From JBEVEP01 sp040512755 (lineage in GTDB: Bacteria > Pseudomonadota > Alphaproteobacteria > Rhizobiales > Rhizobiaceae): a stretch of 12,245 bases of DNA. A program made the translations under genes and the position numbers. Below the pieces are notes generated by a model that worked only from the letters and a program-made list of their open reading frames with translations, had not been told where the DNA came from and ran no database searches. Each line of letters begins with the position of its first letter. Positions within the stretch are counted from its first letter, which is position 1. Of this stretch, positions 7,763 through 12,245 are shown in pieces. The stretch is from positions 1 through 12,245 of the forward strand of contig JBEVEP010000405.1 of the NCBI GenBank assembly GCA_040512755.1, read 5' to 3'.

Positions 7763-7780
7763 GGGAGAGTTCTCTCTCCC
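7763..7780 (+). terminator. Hairpin after SDR gene, weak terminator candidate
   Basis: GGGAGAG (7763-7769), four-base loop, CTCTCCC (7774-7780) starts three bases after the SDR stop codon. Only scattered T-rich sequence follows (GTGTTTGATTCTGTTT), so intrinsic termination would be weak. The following AAAGAGAGGG could pair with the second arm instead, giving an alternative fold. Confidence 0.4.
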
Positions 7781-7923
7781 TCAAAGAGAGGGTCAGTGTT
7801 TGATTCTGTTTACTGTTTACCGGTGGATCACTTGCCCTTCAGATTTAAATATTTCATATTAGCTACTACTCAGATGTACGTGGGCCTCGCCTGAGGCAGT
7901 TCATCCGGCCTGGGTTTTGTAAG

Positions 7924-7943
7924 CGCGCGACCGCTGTCGCGCG
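7924..7943 (+). promoter_or_regulatory. 8-bp GC-rich hairpin in leader of small HTH gene
   Basis: CGCGCGAC (7924-7931), loop CGCT, GTCGCGCG (7936-7943): a perfect stem ending four bases before the AGGGGG ribosome site of the gene at 7961. It could be a symmetric operator bound by a dimeric regulator or an RNA stem that affects initiation. Function is inferred only from its place. Confidence 0.45.
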
Positions 7944-7960
7944 TACCAGGGGGCTGTAGT

Positions 7961-8146
7961 ATGCGAAGTGCCAGGTTTAGGCGTTGGACCCAATCAGACA
8001 TTGCGGAACTCAGGGAAATGGCGATGCAGCATCTGCGCGTTACCGCGATTGCGCGCCGGCTGGACCGCACCGTATCCTCGGTGAGGCACAAGGCGTTTCT
8101 CGAAGGCATCAGCCTGATAGAAGTGCCCGGCAGCATCTTCGACTAA
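7961..8146 (+). CDS. Small helix-turn-helix DNA-binding protein
   Basis: Sixty-one residues with WTQSDIAELREMA (9-21), then AIARRLDRT (29-37) and SSVRHKAFLEGISL (39-52). This is a three-helix pattern with an IAxxLxRTxxxVRxKA recognition segment, as in small Myb/SANT-like or GcrA-like helix-turn-helix proteins that are frequent in rhizobia. It probably binds DNA as a local regulator; there is no effector domain. ATG 7961 follows AGGGGG at a good distance. It stands alone: the genes on either side are more than 100 bp away. The target is unknown; the symmetric stem just upstream of its own start is one candidate for autoregulation. Confidence 0.75.
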   Translation: MRSARFRRWTQSDIAELREMAMQHLRVTAIARRLDRTVSSVRHKAFLEGISLIEVPGSIFD

Positions 8147-8168
8147 CACCCCTATCAAGTCGGCTTTT
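8140..8168 (+). terminator. Weak terminator candidate after small HTH gene
   Basis: CGACT (8140-8144) can pair with AGTCG (8158-8162), followed within two bases by a run of five T. The stem is only 5 bp with a 13-base loop and overlaps the end of the coding region, so this is a low-confidence call. Confidence 0.25.
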
Positions 8169-8432
8169 TACCTGTCGCCCGGCTCCGGCTCTTGAGGCTT
8201 GTGGCTAGATGGCTTTTTGCCGCCGTAAATCAATGTTCCGTGATGCTGAGTTCGTGTTAGCGTAGCAGCGGTGCAGATTCTTTGTTGCGATCCTTGCGGG
8301 TGTGAGACGTCAGGGCGGGCCGGTGAGCGCGCTGCCTGCCCGATCCGCTTTGTCACTCGCCTCCAGAGCGCCGGGCGCGAAATATTTCCGACGCCGAACC
8401 GCATAGCGAAGCCCTGGAGGACCCGCACGACA

Positions 8433-9089
8433 TTGCGAACCGCGATCTCGGGCAGACGATGGGCAGCATCCGTTCTGGCATGTTTGGTGGCGCTTGCTCT
8501 CTGTGGGGTTCAAGCCTTCAGCACTGAGCGCACGGGACGGCTTCGGCCACTCCCCGTCGGCCAGGAGCCGCTGTTGTTTTCCAGATCGGAGATCGGGCTC
8601 GGCACGCTCTATCCCCGCCATCTGGACGTCATGCAGGACTACGTTTCTGCGATGACGCTCTATCGCCTTTCGCCGTCTGAGGGCGGCCTGAAAGAGAGGG
8701 TGCTCGTGCTCGACTGGGTTGGAACGGACGGCTTGCCGGATCCATTTCGCCTGGTCTGGAAGGCCTCGAACGGCAACCTGGTGGCGCGGATAGGCAAGGG
8801 CCTTTTCCGGATCTCGCTTGGCAACTACCGGGCCAATTGGTTCCACGACCTCGACTGCCGCCTCCTGAACTGGTCGGGCGGCGAAATGGATGCTGCCGTG
8901 TCGTGTTCGGATGGCCAGGACCGCCGCATGACCGTCCCCGGTTCCGGCCTTCTGATGATCGACGACGATCGGTACCAGCGAGTCTTCCCGATGGTCGCAA
9001 GTCCGGAGGACGTCTATGTGGGGGAAGAACCCGCAGGAGCAGAAGGCGTGGACCCGAACGCTGCCGAGGGCGGCGAGACTATTCAATAA
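8433..9089 (+). CDS. Putative secreted protein of unknown function
   Basis: From TTG 8433 the product has 218 residues. It begins with a basic stretch (SGRRW), a hydrophobic core ASVLACLVALALCG (about 12-25) and a plausible cleavage after VQA, so export to the periplasm is likely. The LALC sequence is not a proper lipobox because Leu precedes Cys. The rest is soluble, with two cysteines about 17 residues apart (DLDCRLL and AVSCSDG) that may form a disulfide, and an acidic, Gly/Ala/Glu-rich tail of about 25 residues. I do not recognise a family. The frame is open from GTG 8271, but that start has no ribosome site and would put 54 Cys/Arg-rich residues before the signal; TTG 8433 has GGAGG 12 bases upstream, a little far. 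The start is therefore uncertain. A long open frame on the opposite strand (8310-9086) has antisense-like His/Arg-rich composition. Confidence 0.65.
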   Translation: MRTAISGRRWAASVLACLVALALCGVQAFSTERTGRLRPLPVGQEPLLFSRSEIGLGTLYPRHLDVMQDYVSAMTLYRLSPSEGGLKERVLVLDWVGTDGLPDPFRLVWKASNGNLVARIGKGLFRISLGNYRANWFHDLDCRLLNWSGGEMDAAVSCSDGQDRRMTVPGSGLLMIDDDRYQRVFPMVASPEDVYVGEEPAGAEGVDPNAAEGGETIQ

Positions 9090-9276
9090 CCGTCTGATGT
9101 CGCTTCGCCTGGGTCAATCAGCCGACTACTGATGCGTGCCTGTTTAGGGAAATGGAGCAGCGTCGTGAGGGTGCCGCCAACAAGTTGTTGAGCCACGTAC
9201 CTCCGACGTACGATTGGTGCTGATTAGTCCAGCCGATATGATCGCAGTGCTCCTTTGCTTAGGCTTGGGGCAACGG

Positions 9277-9336
9277 TAGGGGGAGCCTCACTTCGAACGC
9301 GATCCCCGGTTCGTCGGTCCCCAGAGGCTCCCCCTA
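9277..9336. repeat. 13-bp perfect inverted repeat with inner stem
   Basis: TAGGGGGAGCCTC (9277-9289) is the exact reverse complement of 9324-9336. Inside the loop CGAAC (9294-9298) can pair with GTTCG (9309-9313), so a two-storey hairpin of about 60 nt can form on either strand. No T-tract follows. It resembles the palindromic intergenic elements common in rhizobia, but I cannot assign it to a named family. Confidence 0.7.
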
Positions 9337-9535
9337 TCAACGCCGGTTGGTTCTTGAACGGCACGATCGTCCTCAGACCCCTATCAGAGGTTGTGTGATG
9401 AGGTGTGTAGGTCCGGGAAATGGCTTCACTATCAATAAGAGGTAACCTCACCCCCTCCAAAGGGCGTAGGCAGCAAGGAAGACGCATCTTTAGGAGGTAA
9501 TTATCTACCTCTTCAACCTTCTGGATATGAACCGG

Positions 9536-9624
9536 CGAGGGGGCGTACTCTAGGGTGCTGCACCGGTTCGAATATCGGTCTGTCTACAATGACAGGACGG
9601 GAGGTTGTCTTCGACGCCCCCTCG
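9536..9624. repeat. 10-bp inverted repeat CGAGGGGGCG/CGCCCCCTCG
   Basis: The arms 9536-9545 and 9615-9624 are perfectly complementary and 69 bp apart. A second pair, GAACCGG (9529-9535) with CCGGTTC (9563-9569), begins directly before the first arm, and the two stems would interleave as in a pseudoknot. This could bound a small repeat element or be part of a structured RNA; no promoter was identified. Confidence 0.5.
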
Positions 9625-9643
9625 ACCCGCCTCCTCTCGTTGC

Positions 9644-9655
9644 AGCGCATTTTTC
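9644..9655 (+). promoter_or_regulatory. AGCGCATTTTTC motif, copy 1
   Basis: First of three exact 12-base copies in the window, all in the same orientation; the others are at 11049 and 11288 on the far side of the regulator gene. This copy is 70 bp beyond the 3' end of the RNxxxH gene. Confidence 0.4.
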
Positions 9656-9724
9656 TGGGGTTGAGAGTTCATATAGAAAGATAGAGTTGTAGGAAGCTTA
9701 TCGGCGAGGTTGACGTCGAATATT

Positions 9725-10207
9725 TCATGTTGGGTATGAATATCTGTCAATCACGCCCCAAATCGTCTTGTTTATAACCTGGATTTCTTCAATACAAGAC
9801 TTGACCTTATCGATCTCCTCGTCATCGAGCGCCTCGACCTTTCCGTACCTTATTTCTTCCTTGGCGTCGAATATCCTCATGAGCTGCGTGCTTCCGGACA
9901 TGCCTGACGGGTCGAATGAATAGATGCAATGGCTGTATTTGTTGCGCAGCTTGGCCTGTCTGGTGAGCTGTTCAGTGACTGCAAGGATTTCATTCCTGCT
10001 CTCGGGCGGAGTTTTGCGAAGTTTGGCCAGCCGCTCGACGAGTTCGATCCGGGCTCTGGTCGTATTGAGAGTCAGGAAGATGACGATCGCAGTCTCCTTG
10101 TCCACCTGCGCCAGGCCGGCGATCAGGTAAATAAGAAGGCTTTCCGTATTGGTCCATGTGTAATTAAGCTGCCCTATGAGCAGCAATATGTCGTGAAAGC
10201 GGGGCAC
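9725..10207 (-). CDS. HEPN-like protein with RNxxxH motif
   Basis: A 160-residue, probably all-helical protein. Seen: an amphipathic N-terminal helix with TNTESLLIYLIAGLAQ (20-34), a hydrophobic second helix, and LRNKYSHCIYSF, where R88, N89 and H93 form the RNxxxH (R-x4-H) signature of HEPN ribonuclease domains. HEPN proteins are RNA-cleaving toxins, abortive-infection factors or effectors; here the assignment rests on this motif and helical character, and a non-catalytic HEPN-like or unrelated helical protein is possible. No antitoxin or nucleotidyltransferase (MNT) gene is next to it. The start is GTG 10207, the only reasonable start, with only a weak AAGTGAG upstream. It begins 9 bp after the stop of the LuxR-type gene, so cotranscription is likely. 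DNA is more AT-rich than the left half of the window. Confidence 0.72.
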   Translation of the reverse strand: MPRFHDILLLIGQLNYTWTNTESLLIYLIAGLAQVDKETAIVIFLTLNTTRARIELVERLAKLRKTPPESRNEILAVTEQLTRQAKLRNKYSHCIYSFDPSGMSGSTQLMRIFDAKEEIRYGKVEALDDEEIDKVKSCIEEIQVINKTIWGVIDRYSYPT

Positions 10208-10216
10208 CGTTTTTGC

Positions 10217-11023
10217 TCACTTGCCGGATAGCGTCAGGACGGCACGACTTTGCTGTCCTCCATCGCTCCGGTCGCGTTCGAGAAACATTGCGGCTGCCGC
10301 GGTACGATTACGGGTGCCGAGTTTCTTGATTATATTGTGCAAATGCACCTTAATTGTGTGCTCAGACAGGTTGAATTTCGCCGCTATCAGCTTGTTTTGA
10401 CAGCCGTGGGAAACCATTTCCAGCACCTGGATTTCCCTTTCCGTCAAATAATTCAGCATCCGTATGTCGCCCTCTACGGAGCGGGTCTCTTTCGCTGCGC
10501 GAGGAGTGGAAGTCTCATTCACCGGCTGAATATCGACCAGCCGCCTCTTACGGAAGAAAGAGGATGGAAAATACTCGCCGCCCCGCAGCATGAGCCGAAT
10601 CACTGAAAGCCATATGTCCAGTCTGAGGTTCATCGGCAGCACGCTGCGCACCGCTTTCGACGCAAGAATCTCATCGACAGTGTCGGCGTGATCGGGGCAA
10701 TCATCGTACATGACTGCGATGATCGCATTGGGATGCCAATCGTTCATGACGTCACAGAACGCGTTCAGCGTGTCCAGAAACGCTGAATCGACGAGTATAA
10801 GAGAGACCGGGTAAGCGAATTTGCTGCAGGCGGCTTCCACCGTATCGACCTGCTCGATGAAGATCCAGGGGAATTCCCGCTCAACAGCTGGAAGAAAGCA
10901 TTCCGATACACTCCCCGGAGGGGCAACAATCACCAAAACTCTTCTGAAGGATGCAGCGATCTTTTCCCCGGATTGAAAGGTCTTCTCCGCAGCTTCGAGC
11001 ATTTTAACACTCTCACTATTCAA
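10217..11023 (-). CDS. LuxR-type transcriptional regulator with degenerate receiver domain
   Basis: A 268-residue regulator. The C-terminal part (about 192-250) is a clear LuxR/GerE helix-turn-helix: LTEREIQVLEMVSHG, then NKLIAAKFNLSEHTIKVHLHNIIKKL. The N-terminal part (28-150) follows receiver-domain strand order (RVLVIVA, VSLILVDS, AIIAVMY, VRSVLP, then LMLRGGEYFP as linker helix), and D79 sits where the phosphorylated aspartate would be. However, the acidic pair after strand 1 is replaced by APPGS and the conserved lysine after strand 5 by Met (LPMNL), so normal phosphorylation is doubtful. The start TTG 11023 is supported by GGGAGGAG just upstream; ATG 11002 is an alternative. It heads a two-gene unit with the RNxxxH gene and is divergent from the low-complexity protein gene at 11713, its likeliest target by position. 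Confidence 0.88.
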   Translation of the reverse strand: MNSESVKMLEAAEKTFQSGEKIAASFRRVLVIVAPPGSVSECFLPAVEREFPWIFIEQVDTVEAACSKFAYPVSLILVDSAFLDTLNAFCDVMNDWHPNAIIAVMYDDCPDHADTVDEILASKAVRSVLPMNLRLDIWLSVIRLMLRGGEYFPSSFFRKRRLVDIQPVNETSTPRAAKETRSVEGDIRMLNYLTEREIQVLEMVSHGCQNKLIAAKFNLSEHTIKVHLHNIIKKLGTRNRTAAAAMFLERDRSDGGQQSRAVLTLSGK

Positions 11024-11048
11024 AGAACTCCTCCCGCGGAGAAGTTCC

Positions 11049-11060
11049 AGCGCATTTTTC
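11049..11060 (+). promoter_or_regulatory. AGCGCATTTTTC motif, copy 2
   Basis: Second exact copy, in the leader of the LuxR-type gene, 26 bp upstream of its TTG start. Between it and the GTCCCT repeats lies the palindrome CTATATAG (11061-11068), which reads TATATA as a possible -10 box on the minus strand. Confidence 0.4.
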
Positions 11061-11067
11061 CTATATA

Positions 11068-11093
11068 GTCCCTATGGGTCCCTCTGTGTCCCT
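11068..11093 (-). promoter_or_regulatory. Three GTCCCT repeats at 10-bp pitch upstream of LuxR-type gene
   Basis: GTCCCT occurs at 11068, 11078 and 11088, exactly one helical turn apart (AGGGAC on the minus strand). They lie 45-70 bp upstream of the regulator start, covering the place of a -35 box relative to the possible TATATA -10 box at 11066-11061, where no TTGACA-like sequence is present. Such phased direct repeats are typical of operators bound cooperatively on one DNA face. Confidence 0.6.
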
Positions 11094-11148
11094 GTGTTAA
11101 CGGATCATATACCAAACGAGTAGGCGTCGAAATAGCTCGGAGGATGTA

Positions 11149-11269
11149 CGTTCAGTTTCTATTTTTCTTTTCAGTTGAACAATTACAGGTTGAAATCCGA
11201 TCCAAACAATACTGTATGTTATGAAAGAGAACAGACTTAATTTGCTGACATCCGTTCAGTTTTGCTGAA
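11149..11269. promoter_or_regulatory. AT-rich region with TTCAGTT and TTTGCTGA repeats
   Basis: TTCAGTT occurs at 11151, 11170 and 11255, the first and third within the longer repeat CGTTCAGTTT (11149, 11253). TTTGCTGA occurs at 11241 and 11261, two helical turns apart. TTCAG/CTGAA (11255-11269) forms an inverted repeat. This lies in the intergenic region between the divergent regulator and low-complexity protein genes and is a candidate control region; no clear sigma-70 promoter was located. Confidence 0.4.
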
Positions 11270-11287
11270 ATCGGCCATCTTCACTTT

Positions 11288-11299
11288 AGCGCATTTTTC
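11288..11299 (+). promoter_or_regulatory. AGCGCATTTTTC motif, copy 3
   Basis: Third exact copy, about 410 bp upstream of the gene at 11713 and in the same orientation as that gene. Confidence 0.4.
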
Positions 11300-11712
11300 T
11301 GTCGATAGGGGGTCGGCAATTGGGCGGCTTATTCGACCGTCTTTTTATCTTGTTGCCCATCAAAAGAAGTAGCTCGAATTGGTATCTGGTCTTTCAGACC
11401 GTCGAGTCACACACTTCACGCTCCTGGTCGGGGGCTGAGCGAAGCGCGGCGCCAATTGTGAGACCCGCGTAGCCGCTCAGGGCGGAGGCGTTCGGCGCCG
11501 TATGTCATAGCGCGTTGGGTGGGACCGACCGTCTCCGCCATCGACCGGAAGAAGGGAGGAACCGTACTCAGCAACACGCCGAGGAGCGCAAAATTCCTCG
11601 GTGACTCAGCGGCCTTTCACATCAATGTAACCGGGCAGCGAGCAGCGCAAAACCTCCGTGAGAGATGAATGGTGGTGATGCTGTCCGCGGTCCAAACCGA
11701 AAGGACACCCCC
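11300..11712. other. Long gene-free leader of low-complexity protein gene
   Basis: About 410 bp with no convincing gene. The first part has T-rich sequence (CTTTTTATCTTG), then a small GGTCT/AGACC hairpin (11388-11400). A GC-rich part follows with CTGAGCG/CGCTCAG (11435-11441, 11474-11480) and CGGCGCC/GGCGCCG (11447-11453, 11494-11500), which can fold in nested form. If the promoter is in the repeat region to the left, this would be an unusually long, structured 5' untranslated region. Confidence 0.4.
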
Positions 11713-12245
11713 ATGTCTAAGCACAACCAGTATCTGTTCCCCTGGCAGGATCCCGACCAATCACAGGAGCAGGACCAGGACCAGGATCAGAAGCAGGACC
11801 AGGATCAGCTGCAGAAGGAACTTCAGGCGCAAGCACAGCTTGAAGCTCAGCTGCAGGGTCAGGGTCAGGCCCAGTGGCAGTCGTCAGAAAACGACAATAC
11901 GAACACAAACACAAACAGAAACAGCAGCAGTAGCGAAAGCGACAGCAAGAGCGACGCCGAGAGCAAGAGTGATAGCGACAGCAAAAGCGAAGCCAAAGCA
12001 ACCGCTGATGTAGACGTCAAAATCGACCTGGATCTGTCAAAGCTCGAGCCAAGCTTTGCCGACATCAAGCTTGATCACTCTGACGGCAATAATGTGTTCG
12101 TCGCCAAAGATAGCACGATCAACTACAATCCCGGCGATGACCTGAGCTTCAACGATATTACGTTGAACGGCGAAGGCAACGACGTGGCGACCGTCAACTA
12201 TCAGAACGGCAACCTCAGCGACGACGACACGCTCCAAGAAGCCAT
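11713..12245 (+). CDS. Low-complexity protein with two-residue periodicity (partial)
   Basis: ATG 11713 with AAAGGA eight bases upstream opens a frame that runs off the right edge (177 residues seen). After MSKHNQYLFPW, every even position from 12 to 108 is held by one residue class: Gln (12-56, with rare Pro/Glu), Asn (60-70), Ser (72-92, one Ala), Ala (94-98), Val/Ile/Leu (100-108); odd positions are mostly Asp, Lys, Glu, Ala, Gly or Thr. From about 109 the sequence becomes mixed and rich in Asp, Asn and Gly (YNPGDDLSFNDI). No N-terminal signal peptide or membrane segment is visible in this part. I recognise no characterised family. Two-residue periodicity fits extended beta structure with one uniform face, so a surface, matrix or amyloid-like protein exported by a C-terminal signal is possible but unproven. 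The divergent LuxR-type gene may regulate it. Confidence 0.82.
   Translation, partial: MSKHNQYLFPWQDPDQSQEQDQDQDQKQDQDQLQKELQAQAQLEAQLQGQGQAQWQSSENDNTNTNTNRNSSSSESDSKSDAESKSDSDSKSEAKATADVDVKIDLDLSKLEPSFADIKLDHSDGNNVFVAKDSTINYNPGDDLSFNDITLNGEGNDVATVNYQNGNLSDDDTLQEA
11746..12036 (+). repeat. Hexanucleotide-pitch coding repeat zone
   Basis: The alternating residues correspond to 6-bp DNA periodicity. In 11758-11880 the repeat is built on CAGGAC, CAGGAT and related units; in 11926-11988 on AGCGAC, AGCAAG and related units. Codons vary (CAG/CAA, AGC/AGT, GAC/GAT), so the repeat is old or under protein-level selection rather than a fresh slippage product. Such tracts can still change length by slippage. 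Confidence 0.85.

Larger units (their letters stand above)
7760..7960. other. Intergenic region before small HTH gene
   Basis: About 200 bp without a gene. It contains the hairpin after the SDR gene, an AT-rich stretch around 7843-7872 (TTTAAATATTTCATATTAG) that could hold a promoter for the next gene, a small GCCTC/GAGGC stem (7884-7897), and a strong CGCGCGAC stem just upstream of the next ribosome site. Confidence 0.5.
9090..9724. other. 635-bp gene-free region rich in inverted repeats
   Basis: No convincing gene is seen. It holds: a spaced pair of ACGTAC palindromes (9195-9200, 9206-9211), a 13-bp inverted repeat (9277-9336), the palindrome GAGGTAACCTC (9439-9449), the stem GAGGTA/TACCTC (9494-9511), GAACCGG/CCGGTTC (9529-9569), the 10-bp pair CGAGGGGGCG/CGCCCCCTCG (9536-9624), and one copy of AGCGCATTTTTC at 9644. 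This density suggests an intergenic palindromic repeat element or a structured RNA. Confidence 0.55.

Noticed and set aside
8433..8520. Lipoprotein signal in the secreted protein (LALC)
   Set aside because: The residue before Cys is Leu instead of Gly, Ala or Ser, so it does not fit the lipobox.
8310..9086. 258-residue open frame on the minus strand opposite the secreted protein gene
   Set aside because: Composition is antisense-like and there is no recognisable motif; the plus strand has a signal peptide and balanced composition.
9224..9487. 87-residue minus-strand open frame in the gene-free region
   Set aside because: It spans the 13-bp inverted repeat, has no motif and no good ribosome site.
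11758..11988. Possible CRISPR array or non-coding tandem repeat
   Set aside because: The 6-bp pitch, open reading frame, start codon and ribosome site show a coding repeat; there are no spacers.
11717..12001. Cys/Arg-rich minus-strand open frame and the 11669-12013 plus-strand frame
   Set aside because: Both are out-of-frame readings of the hexanucleotide repeat that encodes the alternating-residue protein.

Overview
The window looks like chromosome or large replicon of a GC-rich alphaproteobacterium, most likely a rhizobial-type member of the Hyphomicrobiales (Rhizobium/Ensifer/Mesorhizobium relatives). This is judged from protein style, not from a marker gene: a single-domain FrcA-type sugar ATPase in binding protein-permease-ATPase order, a DUF2188-like small protein, small Trp-containing helix-turn-helix proteins, and strong GGAGG-type ribosome sites. 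No rRNA, tRNA, CRISPR array, transposase or integrase gene was seen.

Left part (1-6703). The window opens inside the 3' end of a plus-strand FAD-dependent dehydrogenase (KstD/fumarate reductase flavoprotein type). It is followed by a perfect 25-bp tandem duplication and a small minus-strand DUF2188-like gene. A minus-strand operon then runs from 5127 down to 947: periplasmic sugar-binding protein, permease, single-domain ATPase, and a DegT/DnrJ-type PLP aminotransferase. The permease and ATPase genes overlap by one base, the aminotransferase follows after 27 bp, and a perfect 10-bp hairpin sits between the binding protein and permease genes. This looks like import of a sugar or cyclitol coupled to a sugar aminotransferase; the substrate is not identifiable. 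A 70-residue plus-strand protein with an FPGSD motif and a minus-strand M19 dipeptidase follow.

Middle part (6986-9089). A plus-strand classical SDR oxidoreductase, a 61-residue helix-turn-helix protein and an unrecognised secreted protein. The 635 bp after it (9090-9724) hold no convincing gene but several long inverted repeats.

Right part (9725-12245). A visibly more AT-rich block carries a minus-strand pair: an atypical LuxR-type regulator whose receiver domain lacks most phosphorylation residues, and, 9 bp downstream, a 160-residue protein with an RNxxxH motif as in HEPN ribonucleases. Divergent from them, after a 689-bp intergenic region rich in repeats (three GTCCCT boxes at exactly 10-bp pitch, two of the window's three AGCGCATTTTTC motifs, TTCAGTT and TTTGCTGA repeats), starts a gene cut by the window end. 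Its product is the most unusual object here: for about 97 residues every second position is held by one residue class, which switches in order from Gln to Asn to Ser to Ala to Val/Ile/Leu without losing phase. I know of no characterised family with this architecture. The regulator, the RNxxxH protein and this low-complexity protein may form one regulated module, which is an inference from position only.
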